Shown here: positions 9,997 to 18,194 of the stretch, piece by piece
Layout: each line of letters begins with the position of its first letter
Position numbering within the stretch: position 1 is the stretch's first letter
Source: Lysinibacillus fusiformis
GTDB lineage: Bacteria; Bacillota; Bacilli; Bacillales_A; Planococcaceae
Length of the DNA stretch: 64,000 nt
Assembly (NCBI RefSeq): GCF_003049525.1
Contig: NZ_PYWL01000005.1
Coordinates: 124,001 to 188,000, forward strand
Reading direction: 5' to 3'
Notes under the pieces: model-generated
Databases searched by the model: none
What the model saw: the letters and a program-made list of their open reading frames with translations, nothing else
Told to the model about the DNA's origin: nothing
Made by a program: the position numbers and the translations under genes

Positions 9997-10644
9997 TTAG
10001 CCTATTTCTATGTTTAATAACTCCGTTAAATCATCTATTACAATATGTGCCTGTTGCAATTCATGATCCTGAGCAAAGTCAAAACGAACACCTATTGAGA
10101 GTAGCTCATTATCGTGGGCAGCTTGAATATCGGATGAACGATCTCCAACTACCGCCCCGTCCTGAATCCCATTGTCTTGCATTACTTTTTTAACTAAATC
10201 TGATTTATGTCCGCTTGCAATGGATTGAATGCTGTAAGTCCCCTTTATAAATTGCTCTAATTGATAGGTTTCAACAATTGCCTGTAAATAGTCAACCTGT
10301 CCATTACTCGCTATGTATAACGGATAGCTTTTCGACAATGTAGCAAGGGTTTGCTCAGCATGTGGATAAAGCGCACCTTTACGACTACGGATTTGGTCGG
10401 TCAACTCTACATGAAATAGCACATTGCTCTCCTCACGTATGTCTACTGAATGCATTGGACATAAAGTCTCCCATACAACCGGTAAAGGAACGCCCATAAT
10501 TTCACGGTATTTTTCAATAGGTGTTTCTCCCTGCCATAAGCCCTTTGTACGCAACACATCAAATGTGGCATCCAGCGCAGGTTCTAAAATAAGATTTGTT
10601 TGAAATAAAGTGCCATCCATATCAAAAATAAAAGCTTTCGTCAC
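9997..10644 (-). CDS. HAD-superfamily subfamily IA phosphatase
   Basis: The protein has motif I FDMDGTLFQT at the N-terminus, a helical C1 cap, motif II (IASNG), a motif III lysine in SGHKSDLV and motif IV VVGDRSSDIQAA. This is the layout of phosphoglycolate-phosphatase-like enzymes; the substrate is unknown. Translation starts at GTG (10642-10644) with AAGGAG upstream. It is 15 bases from fosB and lies on the same strand, so the two and perhaps rsgA may be co-transcribed. Confidence 0.88.
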   Translation of the reverse strand: MTKAFIFDMDGTLFQTNLILEPALDATFDVLRTKGLWQGETPIEKYREIMGVPLPVVWETLCPMHSVDIREESNVLFHVELTDQIRSRKGALYPHAEQTLATLSKSYPLYIASNGQVDYLQAIVETYQLEQFIKGTYSIQSIASGHKSDLVKKVMQDNGIQDGAVVGDRSSDIQAAHDNELLSIGVRFDFAQDHELQQAHIVIDDLTELLNIEIG

Positions 10645-10659
10645 AAAATCACTCCTTGA

Positions 10660-11085
10660 TTAATGATTAAAAAACTCCATATGTAACTTTTCCTTCTTAT
10701 AATAATCCAAACGATCTTGTAAAGTCCCCGTATGGAATTCAAACTTATGTCCATCAGGATCGGTAAAATAAATTGATTTTTTATCTCTTTCATCTCTTTG
10801 TCGGCCATCTAAAATATGAACCTTCAATTGTACCAATTTATCATACATTTTATCGAACTCATCCTCAGAGATCGTGAAAGCGATATGTGTATAGGAATAT
10901 TGAATGTCATTGCGCGGTATATCTTTTTCAACATTGAGGGCAAGCCACAGCCCATTTACATCAAAATAGGCTGTGCTGTTTCCCTTTACAAGTAACTTGG
11001 CATCGAAAACATTTTCATAAAATGCAATAGATTGCTCTAGATCAGACACTGAAAATAGTAGATGATTTATGCTTTGTATGGTCAT
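10660..11085 (-). CDS. fosB: Metallothiol transferase FosB (fosfomycin resistance)
   Basis: This VOC-fold enzyme opens the epoxide of fosfomycin by adding bacillithiol. Metal ligands expected from the family are visible as His8 (INHLLF), His67 (YTHIAF) and Glu116 (HKFEFHTG). The C-terminal LQDRLDYYKKEK is close to Bacillus FosB, and the length (141) matches. FosX and FosA are related, but the SYTHIAF and GTLQDRL blocks favour FosB. The stop of rsgA lies 20 bases upstream, and GAGGAG is about 13 bases from the ATG, a little far. Confidence 0.9.
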   Translation of the reverse strand: MTIQSINHLLFSVSDLEQSIAFYENVFDAKLLVKGNSTAYFDVNGLWLALNVEKDIPRNDIQYSYTHIAFTISEDEFDKMYDKLVQLKVHILDGRQRDERDKKSIYFTDPDGHKFEFHTGTLQDRLDYYKKEKLHMEFFNH

Positions 11086-11105
11086 ATGTGTTTGTGTGCT
11101 CCTCT

Positions 11106-12176
11106 TTATTTTTTTCCCTTTTTAACGCCTTTAGAAATTTGCTTCCATTTACGTTGCTCCTCGAGCTTTGCCTGCACATTTGTTTTGCGTTCCATATAAG
11201 CCAATTCTCTTTGTAGCTTAAAATAGCTTTGTAAACGATTTTGATCAAGTTCACCATCTGCAATAGCTTGCTGTACTGCACAATACGGCTCTTTTTGATG
11301 GGTACAATCACGATAACGGCAAGCTTTTGCTAATTCCTCAACATCTTGAAAGCTAGATGATAAACTATCACCTTGATTCCATAATTGTAGCTCACGCATT
11401 CCCGGCGTATCAATTAAACAGCCGCCAGAAGGTAACATCACTAACTCTCTGTGAGTCGTTGTATGACGTCCTTTAGCATCGTCTTCACGTATGTCTGATA
11501 CCTTCATCAGCATTTCGCCACACAGAGCATTCGTTAATGTAGATTTCCCTGCACCAGAGGAGCCCAGTAATGCCCCAGTAACTCCTTCTGTAAATAAGGC
11601 CTGAATTTCCGTTAAGCCTTCTCCAGAAATGGCACTCGTTACGAAAACATCTACTCCAAATGCTACTGAATCAACTTCCTTCACTAAGCTTGATGCATCG
11701 TCGCATAAATCCGCCTTTGTTAGAACAATAATGGGCTTTGCACCTGAATCCCAGGCAGCTACTAAATATCGTTCCAAACGGCGAATATTAAAATCAGCAT
11801 TCAAGCTCATGACAAGTAACACAATATCCACATTCGATGCAACAATCTGTTCCTGGATTTCCAGACCAGCAACTTTTCGAGAAAAGACTGATTTTCGTTG
11901 GAATAATTGATGAATAATTGCTCGTTCCTCACCAGGCATTTTCTCTACTAGCACCCAATCGCCCACTGCGGGATAGTCTTCACGAGCTAAAGATGTATAG
12001 GCATAATGGCCAGCGATGGTCGCAAGCCATTCCCCTTCCTGAGCTAACACTCGATAGGAATGCTTATGCTCTAAAGTAACCCTCGCAGGCACACAATTTT
12101 TAAACTTAGACTGTTTCTTCATTTCTAACATTTGCTCTTCAAAATATTTTGTAAAACCTAATGTTGTTAAATTCAA
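11106..12176 (-). CDS. rsgA: RsgA-family circularly permuted GTPase (long paralogue)
   Basis: RsgA GTPases bind the 30S subunit late in its assembly. The motifs appear in permuted order: an OB-like N-terminal domain, LTKADL (G4), GSSGAGKSTL (G1 P-loop), DTPGM (G3) and a C-terminal zinc finger (CRYRDCTHQKEPYC). At 356 residues it is longer than the roughly 298-residue B. subtilis YloQ and resembles the second RsgA of some Bacillales. It starts with TTG (12174-12176), eight bases after AGGAGG. Upstream is an unusual leader with a terminator and a small ORF, so expression is probably attenuated. Confidence 0.93.
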   Translation of the reverse strand: MNLTTLGFTKYFEEQMLEMKKQSKFKNCVPARVTLEHKHSYRVLAQEGEWLATIAGHYAYTSLAREDYPAVGDWVLVEKMPGEERAIIHQLFQRKSVFSRKVAGLEIQEQIVASNVDIVLLVMSLNADFNIRRLERYLVAAWDSGAKPIIVLTKADLCDDASSLVKEVDSVAFGVDVFVTSAISGEGLTEIQALFTEGVTGALLGSSGAGKSTLTNALCGEMLMKVSDIREDDAKGRHTTTHRELVMLPSGGCLIDTPGMRELQLWNQGDSLSSSFQDVEELAKACRYRDCTHQKEPYCAVQQAIADGELDQNRLQSYFKLQRELAYMERKTNVQAKLEEQRKWKQISKGVKKGKK

Positions 12177-12267
12177 ATTAATTTCCTCCTAAAGGTACGT
12201 TTCCATGACGCTTCTGTGCAGACTTCCGCCAGAAGCAATTATCTTGATTCAGAAAATTTGAACCACG

Positions 12268-12311
12268 ATAAAAAAACCTTGTATCTGCGCAATTCGGCAG
12301 TTACAAGGTTT
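12268..12311 (-). terminator. Attenuator terminator in the rsgA leader
   Basis: On the minus strand AACCTTGTAACTGCC pairs with GCAGATACAAGGTT (one mismatch) around a GAATTGC loop and runs directly into seven T's. It lies about 90 bases before the rsgA start, between promoter and gene, so it must be bypassed for expression. Confidence 0.85.
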
Positions 12312-12347
12312 CACACGCACGTTTAAAGGATATACAAATACCTCGAG

Positions 12348-12434
12348 CTATGCACGACGTCGCTTTGTATATTTTAGGCATGTGAAATGAAACAAACCGA
12401 ATTGCAGTTCGCTAAAAATAGATTTATTCATCAT
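12348..12434 (-). CDS. Leader peptide of the rsgA attenuator
   Basis: A 28-codon ORF starts at ATGATG (12434) with AGGTGAT five bases upstream and ends in TAG at 12348-12350. The peptide begins MMNKSIFSEL and ends in a basic KYTKRRRA. It lies about 27 bases downstream of the predicted transcript start. Three segments inside it (12397-12405, 12381-12387, 12364-12372) can pair with three segments downstream. Translation would therefore compete with a long hairpin that excludes the terminator. It looks like a regulatory leader ORF rather than a functional peptide; no homologue is known to me. Confidence 0.65.
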   Translation of the reverse strand: MMNKSIFSELQFGLFHFTCLKYTKRRRA

Positions 12435-12467
12435 GTCACATCACCTACTTTCCATTTAGTTGTTTCC

Positions 12468-12496
12468 AATATATATAAAATTTAGGGAATTGTCAA
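12468..12496 (-). promoter_or_regulatory. Promoter of the rsgA leader
   Basis: On the minus strand TTGACA, 17 bases, TATATT: close to the SigA consensus and upstream of the leader ORF. Confidence 0.82.
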
Positions 12497-12573
12497 ATAA
12501 AATATTATTAGCATGTATCTCCTTCCTTCACGCATAGAATGTACAAGACCAATAAATGCGAGGAGATGTTGAA

Positions 12574-13656
12574 TTGCCTAAAATCATTTCTATTAGCACA
12601 CATCAACCACCTTACACATTACAGCAATCAAATGCAGAGGAGCTTACAAAGGAGCTTTTCTATGAAAAAATCCCAAAACTAGAGCGCTATTTAAAGGTTT
12701 TCGATAATGGCGGAATTGAAACACGTCATTTTTGTGTACCACCTGAGTGGCATCGTACAAATCACTCCTTTGAGGAGCGTAATGGTTTATATATTGAACT
12801 AGCCACACAATACAGTGTAAGCGTCATTCAGGCATGCTTACAAAATGAAGCCTTCTTACATTCACCCATTTCTCCTAAAGAAATCGATGCCATCATATTT
12901 GTAAGCAGTACGGGGATCTCAACACCTAGCATTGACGCTCGTGTGATGAACAAGCTTCCTTTTTCCGATCAATTGAAACGTATTCCGCTATGGGGATTAG
13001 GCTGTGCAGGAGGAGCAGCAGGTGTTAGCAGAGCCTATGATTTTTGTAAAGCACACCCTAATGCAAAAGTGCTTGTTGTTTGTGTTGAACTATGTAGCCT
13101 CACTTTTCAGCCAAATGATTTTTCTAAAAGTAATTTAATCGGTGCTTCACTTTTTGCTGACGGTGCCGCCTGTATTCTCGTATGTGGCGATGAAATCATG
13201 ATTGATACAAAAAAACCATCACCATCTATTTTGGCGGCAGGCTCTAAATGGATGCCTGATTCAGAAAATGTAATGGGATGGGACGTTAAAAATAATGGGC
13301 TTCATGTCATTTTCCAAAAAAGCATTCCGGCTATTATTACTAGTTGGCTTGGACCATATATTGAACAATTTTTACTGGAACAAGGAATTTACAGTGAACA
13401 GCTTACTCATTTTATTGCACATCCTGGAGGAAAAAAAGTATTAAAAGCCTATGAGGACACGCTTTATCTTTCTTCTCAAAAAACCGACATTTCTCGGGAA
13501 ATATTACGTCAGCATGGTAATATGTCATCGCCAACCGTGTTATATGTGTTAGAACAATTTATGTTACATGAAGGACAAGTGGAGGATACAGGTTTACTCG
13601 TCGCTCTTGGCCCTGGTTTTTGTGCAGAAGCTGTATTACTAAACTGGAGGGAGTAG
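12574..13656 (+). CDS. bpsA: Type III polyketide synthase (alkylpyrone synthase)
   Basis: A chalcone-synthase-fold enzyme that condenses a fatty acyl-CoA with malonyl-CoA units to give alkylpyrones. The catalytic triad is visible: Cys144 in LWGLGCAGGA, His in IAHPGGKKV and Asn in HGNMSSPTVLY. The sequence is close to B. subtilis BpsA throughout. The longest frame starts at 12556, but GAGGAG is eight bases before a TTG at 12574, and that start gives the N-terminus PKIISIST and puts the cysteine at the B. subtilis position. The bpsB methyltransferase follows after one base. Confidence 0.92.
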   Translation: MPKIISISTHQPPYTLQQSNAEELTKELFYEKIPKLERYLKVFDNGGIETRHFCVPPEWHRTNHSFEERNGLYIELATQYSVSVIQACLQNEAFLHSPISPKEIDAIIFVSSTGISTPSIDARVMNKLPFSDQLKRIPLWGLGCAGGAAGVSRAYDFCKAHPNAKVLVVCVELCSLTFQPNDFSKSNLIGASLFADGAACILVCGDEIMIDTKKPSPSILAAGSKWMPDSENVMGWDVKNNGLHVIFQKSIPAIITSWLGPYIEQFLLEQGIYSEQLTHFIAHPGGKKVLKAYEDTLYLSSQKTDISREILRQHGNMSSPTVLYVLEQFMLHEGQVEDTGLLVALGPGFCAEAVLLNWRE

Positions 13657-13657
13657 C

Positions 13658-14200
13658 ATGATCTTCTATCTAATTGTAACGCTTGTCATTCTACAAAGAT
13701 TGACAGAGGTTGTCATTGCTAAACGAAATGAGAAATGGATGATTGCTCAGGGAGCCTATGAGGTTGGTAACTCCCACTACCCTTATATGGTCACTATGCA
13801 TATTAGTTTCTTCTTGTTTCTAATTGTTGAAGTAGTAACCAATCACAATGGTATATCGCCCTTATTCCCATTATTTTTTATTTTATTTGTAGCCGTTCAG
13901 GCATTGCGTATATGGTGTATCCGTTCTTTAGGAACGTTTTGGAATACAAAAATTCTCATTCTACCTCATGCACAAGTCGTGCGTAAAGGTCCCTATGAAA
14001 TTATGCGCCATCCTAACTATGCTGTCGTTTGTTTGGAAATTCTCCTTCTACCTCTTATGTTTCAGGCATATTTCACGGCGTTTTGTTTTACACTATTAAA
14101 TATTACAATGCTTTCTGTACGAATTCCGATAGAAGAAAAGGCATTACGAGATGCTACTAATTATAATCGTGTGTTTGAAAAGAAGATTTCGGAATCGTAG
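13658..14200 (+). CDS. bpsB: Isoprenylcysteine-methyltransferase-like membrane protein (alkylpyrone methyltransferase)
   Basis: The 180-residue integral membrane protein has about five hydrophobic helices and the ICMT-like signature VVRKGPYEIMRHPNY. In B. subtilis BpsB (YpbQ) methylates the alkylpyrones made by BpsA, and the gene pair is conserved here one base apart, with GGAGGG inside the end of bpsA. SAM is the expected methyl donor. A terminator hairpin overlaps the last codons. Confidence 0.9.
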   Translation: MIFYLIVTLVILQRLTEVVIAKRNEKWMIAQGAYEVGNSHYPYMVTMHISFFLFLIVEVVTNHNGISPLFPLFFILFVAVQALRIWCIRSLGTFWNTKILILPHAQVVRKGPYEIMRHPNYAVVCLEILLLPLMFQAYFTAFCFTLLNITMLSVRIPIEEKALRDATNYNRVFEKKISES

Positions 14201-14220
14201 CCGAAATCTTCTTTCTTTTT
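14182..14220 (+). terminator. Terminator at the end of bpsB
   Basis: GAAGATTTCGG pairs perfectly with CCGAAATCTTC. The bpsB stop codon lies in the loop, and a T-rich tail follows. Confidence 0.85.
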
Positions 14221-15409
14221 ATGAATGCCATTCCCAGTTAAACGGATCTTGTAGTCGTTCCCAAGGATTACGAAACTCTTCATCTGTTAATAAACAGCTG
14301 TCCAACTGTTTGATAATACGCTCTCTATCTAAGTCTATACCAATAAGAACAAGTTGGGTCATGCGATCTCCAAACTCGCTATCCCAATCTTCCAACACCT
14401 CCGGACTTTGTAGGAAGACATCTTCCTGCTGAGCTTTTGGTAGTGCCGCTACCCAATAAGAAACAGGTTCAATTTTTGCAGATGAACCAGCCTGTGATAG
14501 CAATAATGCTACGTCTTGATGCTTTGCACTCCAAACAATTCCCTTTGCTCGCACAATTGATGGTGGCATTTGGTCACACCACTCGACAAAGCGCATTGGA
14601 TGGAATGGTTTTCTACTTGTATAGGTAAATGAAGATATGCCGTACTCCTCCGTCTCCGGCATATGGTTTTCATGACCAAGCTCTAATTCTTTTAACCAGC
14701 CAGCTGATTCTGAGACACGTTCGAAGTCAAAACGACCTGTATTTAAAATTTCAGCAGGATCAATTTCACCACTAACCGTTCGGATTATTTTTGCCTCGGG
14801 CTGTAATGCGCGTAGTATACGCTCTAACCGTTCTACTTCTTCTATTGAAACTAAGTCACACTTATTTAATACAAGGACATCACAAAATTCTATTTGATCA
14901 ATAAGAAGGTCTGCAACATCCCTTCCATCTAACTCACCAATTGCTTCCTTACGCTCTAATAAACTCTCTCCCGATTGAAAATCATGCCAAAAGCGATGCG
15001 CATCTACAACTGTTACCATCGTATCCAATTGACAAAATCTCGTTAAATCTATGCCCAGCTCTTCATCTAAATAGCTAAATGTTTGTGCAACTGGAATCGG
15101 CTCACTAATACCTGTCGATTCAATCAATATATAATCAATATTGCCAAGCTTCGCAAGACGTTCCACCTCCTGTAATAAATCTTCTCGCAATGTACAACAA
15201 ATACAGCCATTGGATAACTCCACAAATTTCTCTTCTGTTCGTGAGATCCCGCTGCCATTTGCAATAAGCTCAGCATCAATATTAATTTCACTCATATCAT
15301 TCACAATAACAGCAACACGTAAATCCTTTTCGTTTTGCAATACATGATTCATCATCGTGGTCTTACCAGAACCTAAATATCCACTTAATACAGTTACAGG
15401 TATTTTCAT
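14219..15409 (-). CDS. yciC: CobW/COG0523 GTPase, zinc metallochaperone (YciC/ZagA-like)
   Basis: The 396-residue G3E GTPase has the P-loop GYLGSGKTT, the metal-binding CICC in SNGCICCTLRED, the ESTG motif, NKCD as the base-recognition motif, and a C-terminal CobW domain. Such proteins insert or deliver zinc when it is scarce. A near-perfect Zur box lies 20 bases upstream (15430-15450), as for B. subtilis yciC, which supports the zinc role over a cobalamin one. A diverging Zur-boxed L33 gene sits next door. Confidence 0.92.
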   Translation of the reverse strand: MKIPVTVLSGYLGSGKTTMMNHVLQNEKDLRVAVIVNDMSEINIDAELIANGSGISRTEEKFVELSNGCICCTLREDLLQEVERLAKLGNIDYILIESTGISEPIPVAQTFSYLDEELGIDLTRFCQLDTMVTVVDAHRFWHDFQSGESLLERKEAIGELDGRDVADLLIDQIEFCDVLVLNKCDLVSIEEVERLERILRALQPEAKIIRTVSGEIDPAEILNTGRFDFERVSESAGWLKELELGHENHMPETEEYGISSFTYTSRKPFHPMRFVEWCDQMPPSIVRAKGIVWSAKHQDVALLLSQAGSSAKIEPVSYWVAALPKAQQEDVFLQSPEVLEDWDSEFGDRMTQLVLIGIDLDRERIIKQLDSCLLTDEEFRNPWERLQDPFNWEWHS

Positions 15410-15429
15410 TATTCTCTCTCCAACTCCTT

Positions 15430-15450
15430 AAATCGTAATCATTACTATTT
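15430..15450. promoter_or_regulatory. Zur box upstream of yciC
   Basis: AAATCGTAATCATTACTATTT matches the Bacillus Zur site (TCGTAAT-N-ATTACGA) with one mismatch and overlaps the expected promoter of the CobW gene. Confidence 0.88.
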
Positions 15451-15547
15451 AAAATTTGTAATTAAAACATATATATTTTCAAAATGCAAAGCTTTTAATC
15501 ACATGAAAAAATAAACTTGACAATTTACACCCTAAAATATATTGTTT

Positions 15548-15568
15548 AAATCGTAATAATTACTATTT
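15548..15568. promoter_or_regulatory. Zur box upstream of rpmG
   Basis: A second copy of the same 21-base site, differing from the first in one base, ends 16 bases before the L33 start codon. Zinc-loaded Zur should repress the L33 gene. Confidence 0.88.
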
Positions 15569-15584
15569 ACAAGGAGGCATATTT

Positions 15585-15734
15585 ATGCGCGTACAAATAA
15601 CACTAGCCTGCACGGAAACTGGTGATAAAAACTATATCACGACGAAAAATAAACGTACTAATCCAGAGAGATTGGAGCTTAAAAAGTATTCCCCTCGCTT
15701 AAAACGAGTTACTTTACATCGTGAAACAAAGTAA
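15585..15734 (+). CDS. rpmG: Ribosomal protein L33, zinc-independent paralogue
   Basis: A 49-residue L33 ([20 protein letters not shown], ending TLHRETK). The two CxxC pairs of the zinc-binding form are absent: only one cysteine remains (LACTETGDK). Such C-minus paralogues replace the zinc-containing protein on the ribosome during zinc starvation and so free zinc. The Zur box just upstream fits this exactly. AGGAGG lies about eight bases before the ATG. It was missed by a simple length cut-off but is certain by sequence. Confidence 0.94.
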   Translation: MRVQITLACTETGDKNYITTKNKRTNPERLELKKYSPRLKRVTLHRETK

Positions 15735-15786
15735 CTTAGGCAGTAGTTAATTAATTTGAATGTTTTTTGGACCAAGCAACCTTGCC

Positions 15787-15837
15787 CTAAAAAATAACTG
15801 TTTCAAAAGAGGAAGGCTTACTCTCTTTTGAAACAGT
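15787..15837 (-). terminator. Terminator for the coiled-coil operon (possibly bidirectional)
   Basis: CTGTTTCAAAAGAG pairs perfectly with CTCTTTTGAAACAG. On the minus strand it is followed by TTATTTTTT, so it mainly ends the leftward operon. Confidence 0.83.
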
Positions 15838-15850
15838 ATTTGTATACCAT

Positions 15851-16570
15851 CTATTCTCTATTTATTTCGAATGCGAGCTCGTTCAATTTTTGATCGAGTT
15901 CATCAAGCATTCGTAATCGAAAATCAATCTGCTCGTCTATATTTATAGACTCATTCATTTTTACTCTACTATCATCAGATTGATTTTTATAGCCCTTTAT
16001 CTCATTAGTAAGTTTTTCTATTTCTAGATTTTTCGTTTCTAATTCTTTTACTAATTGTTCATAAAGGCTATCCGTCTCTACTTTGTTTCTATATGATTGT
16101 TCTATCGTCTCTAAAATACGTTCCATATGTCCACCTGTAACGATAGTAAAGTCATTTAATCTTTTATCTAACGCCTCCATCATTGACTTATAGTTTGTTT
16201 CTTCGATAGATACATCAATGTTTTCCTTTAATAACTTATTTTCTGCTCGCAGCTCGCTTAGTTCCTTTAATAAAGACTCTATCGAAGCAATTTGTTTTTT
16301 TCTTTGGAGCTCTCGCTTTTGTAACTCTTCATCATATGCTTCCAATTCCTTATCAAAATCTCTCTTCAACTTTAATAGTTCCATCGAAAGATCTTTTCTG
16401 AGCCTTATTAATTGTATATTCTCCCGTTCAAGACGTAGCACTAATGCATAATAATCACTATCCCTAAGCCTTTTCACTTCATTTTTATATTTGGCTAATT
16501 CGGCCCTTAAAAAAATAATCATTTGTTGGAGCTGTAGAGGATCATTGTTTTTGACAATATCGTTGTCCAT
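15851..16570 (-). CDS. Coiled-coil protein of a putative spore-surface operon
   Basis: I do not recognise a family. The 239 residues are almost wholly predicted alpha-helical coiled coil, rich in Glu, Lys and Leu (for example LKRDFDKELEAYDEELQKRE), with no membrane segment or signal peptide. AGGAGGTG precedes the ATG. It is the last of three closely spaced leftward genes (11 bases from its neighbour), and its location near a BclB-like gene suggests a structural role at the spore surface. That role is inference only. Confidence 0.7.
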   Translation of the reverse strand: MDNDIVKNNDPLQLQQMIIFLRAELAKYKNEVKRLRDSDYYALVLRLERENIQLIRLRKDLSMELLKLKRDFDKELEAYDEELQKRELQRKKQIASIESLLKELSELRAENKLLKENIDVSIEETNYKSMMEALDKRLNDFTIVTGGHMERILETIEQSYRNKVETDSLYEQLVKELETKNLEIEKLTNEIKGYKNQSDDSRVKMNESINIDEQIDFRLRMLDELDQKLNELAFEINRE

Positions 16571-16581
16571 CCTTGCACCTC

Positions 16582-16866
16582 CTAGCCTGAAAAACTTTTT
16601 AGAATTTCAATGACTTCTTCAAACTGTGCTTTACTGTCTTCTAACATTTCATCCAGTTGTTTTAACCACTTTTTTTGTAGTTCTGGATGATCATGTTGTT
16701 CAAATTTTTCACTTTTTTCCCCAGAGACAAGATAAGCAATTAATTGTTGTAATGTATTTTTTTCAAGAAAGGCAAAACTATTATCTTGTACATTACGACG
16801 GTTAAGCTGGTCCTTCAGCAATTGTTGGATTACGCTATTAAGTTCTTGTTTTTCATGATCCCCCAT
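16582..16866 (-). CDS. Small hypothetical protein
   Basis: Family unknown. The frame is open from 16896, but AGGAGG lies before the ATG at 16864-16866, which gives a 94-residue hydrophilic, helical protein (GDHEKQELNSVIQQLL). It overlaps the end of the upstream gene by 14 bases and is followed after 11 bases by the coiled-coil gene, so the three are very likely one operon. Confidence 0.65.
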   Translation of the reverse strand: MGDHEKQELNSVIQQLLKDQLNRRNVQDNSFAFLEKNTLQQLIAYLVSGEKSEKFEQHDHPELQKKWLKQLDEMLEDSKAQFEEVIEILKSFSG

Positions 16867-17431
16867 TGTTTTCCTCCTGTGTTGGACTAATGCCATTGAG
16901 ATTAATTGGGTTTAACACAAGCACACCATCAGTTAGCTGATCACAATATGTAAAACCCATAATAGTGCCAGAATAAGATAAATTATGGGACCATTTAATT
17001 TGAAAATTGGTAAATGAAATCGTTTCATTTGGTTCGATGGTGGACTTCCCTATTGGTCTCAGCCAGTATTCCTCTTTGCTCGATTTGTCATTAAAACGCT
17101 CCCAATTACTTTGCCCCTGCGTCTTTAAAGTAGGTGTAAAATTTTCGTGGACATACCTTCCTGAGAAATAAAACGGAGAATCTTTCGGTAATTTAATGCA
17201 TAAATATGGATTGGTGACGGGTGTATGCCCAATATTACGAATATGATAGGATCCTAAACATAGACTTTCTTGCTCAGAATCATAGGATATATTGAACGAG
17301 GATGTAAAATAACTAATAAGATTAACCTTATTTGGCACTGCTAGCTCTTCTACCAGCTTTTTAATTTCCTGTACATATGTGTTTGTCTGTTCTTTTACCG
17401 CTTGTATCTTGTCTTCTATCCGTGTTATCAC
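16853..17431 (-). CDS. Hypothetical protein with N-terminal helix and beta-rich domain
   Basis: Family unknown. Residues 1-35 form a helix (IEDKIQAVKEQTNTYVQEIK); the rest looks beta-rich, with Tyr, Asn and Trp in short strands (GSYHIRNIGHTPVTNPYLCI). There is no signal peptide. Translation starts at GTG (17429-17431) with AAGGGGG upstream. It is first in a three-gene operon and follows the terminator of the gene at 17.5-18.2 kb, so it needs its own promoter or read-through. Confidence 0.65.
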   Translation of the reverse strand: MITRIEDKIQAVKEQTNTYVQEIKKLVEELAVPNKVNLISYFTSSFNISYDSEQESLCLGSYHIRNIGHTPVTNPYLCIKLPKDSPFYFSGRYVHENFTPTLKTQGQSNWERFNDKSSKEEYWLRPIGKSTIEPNETISFTNFQIKWSHNLSYSGTIMGFTYCDQLTDGVLVLNPINLNGISPTQEENNGGS

Positions 17432-17455
17432 TTAATGCCCCCTTACTATGGTTCA

Positions 17456-17485
17456 TAAAAAAAAAGAGAGGATAACCCTCTCTTC
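17456..17485 (-). terminator. Terminator after the cysteine-rich spore-surface-like gene
   Basis: On the minus strand AAGAGAGGG pairs with CCTCTCTT around a short loop, followed by nine T's. Confidence 0.88.
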
Positions 17486-17517
17486 ATGATATGACTTTCC
17501 TCTATTTGTTAGCACTA

Positions 17518-18156
17518 TTAACCAACAGTTGGGAAAATAACTGGGCATTGTTGTGGACGAACCGCAGTTGGACATGTGAATGGTAAATCTGCTCTTGGTT
17601 CGCAGAAAGTTGCTAAGAATTCCACAGTAACTGGGAATGTTGATTGAATGCTTTGGCAAACAGCAACAGTAATTGTTAACGCAGAAAACGTAATCGCACC
17701 TGCTGCAGGCGTTAGTGTACCAGTCGTACATACGAAGCAATCTAAATCTGTATATAGAATTTCTACATCTGTACCCTTAGGTGCACATAATGTCACTTGC
17801 TCACAGCGTGAAACAGGAATTTCAGCGCTTGTAAACATTGTTCCATTTGGTAATGTAACTATGATCGTAAGAATGAAATTCTTTTGAATATTTAAATGTT
17901 GAAGACAAACAGTTGATCCATCGATAGAGAATTGGCGATTCTCACGGTTTAGGATCACAATTGGATTTGTAGCTGCTGGAATTACACGACATGTAACAAT
18001 AGCACCAGTTAAGTCAGTAGCTGGTGTTACGCCTGGGAATGTAATTGCTCCAGTTGGTGAAATATCAAATGACATTTCCTTTACAATCCAATCATATACC
18101 TTATCAACATTTATACAAATCAGTTCCTGCGCCTGGGATGGCATATGTTCTTGCAT
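17518..18156 (-). CDS. Cysteine-containing, beta-rich spore-surface-like protein
   Basis: The 212-residue protein begins with a polar leader, then LICINVDKVYDWIVKEMSF, a motif I associate with cysteine-containing proteins of Firmicute spore outer layers (recollection, not a search). The remainder is Thr/Val/Ile-rich beta sequence with about ten cysteines, ending in a Pro-rich tail. There is no signal peptide, as expected for a mother-cell-made coat or exosporium protein. A SigK/SigE-like -10 (CATATGCTA) lies upstream. AGG-type signals precede the ATG. Confidence 0.6.
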   Translation of the reverse strand: MQEHMPSQAQELICINVDKVYDWIVKEMSFDISPTGAITFPGVTPATDLTGAIVTCRVIPAATNPIVILNRENRQFSIDGSTVCLQHLNIQKNFILTIIVTLPNGTMFTSAEIPVSRCEQVTLCAPKGTDVEILYTDLDCFVCTTGTLTPAAGAITFSALTITVAVCQSIQSTFPVTVEFLATFCEPRADLPFTCPTAVRPQQCPVIFPTVG

Positions 18157-18194
18157 CCTTTTGACACCTCCATAAGTTTTTTATCTTTCGTTTG

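Noticed and set aside
9644..10193. Plus-strand open frames in the metG leader and HAD gene
   Set aside because: The first covers the T-box leader, whose RNA elements explain the sequence; the second is antisense to the HAD gene.
12181..12240. Further riboswitch class upstream of rsgA
   Set aside because: GCTTCTG/CAGAAGC forms a small hairpin near the start, but no known aptamer signature is present; the leader-ORF attenuator explains the region.
17453..17740. 95-codon minus frame rich in Cys and Tyr
   Set aside because: It lies in another frame of the 17518-18156 gene and runs through that gene's terminator.
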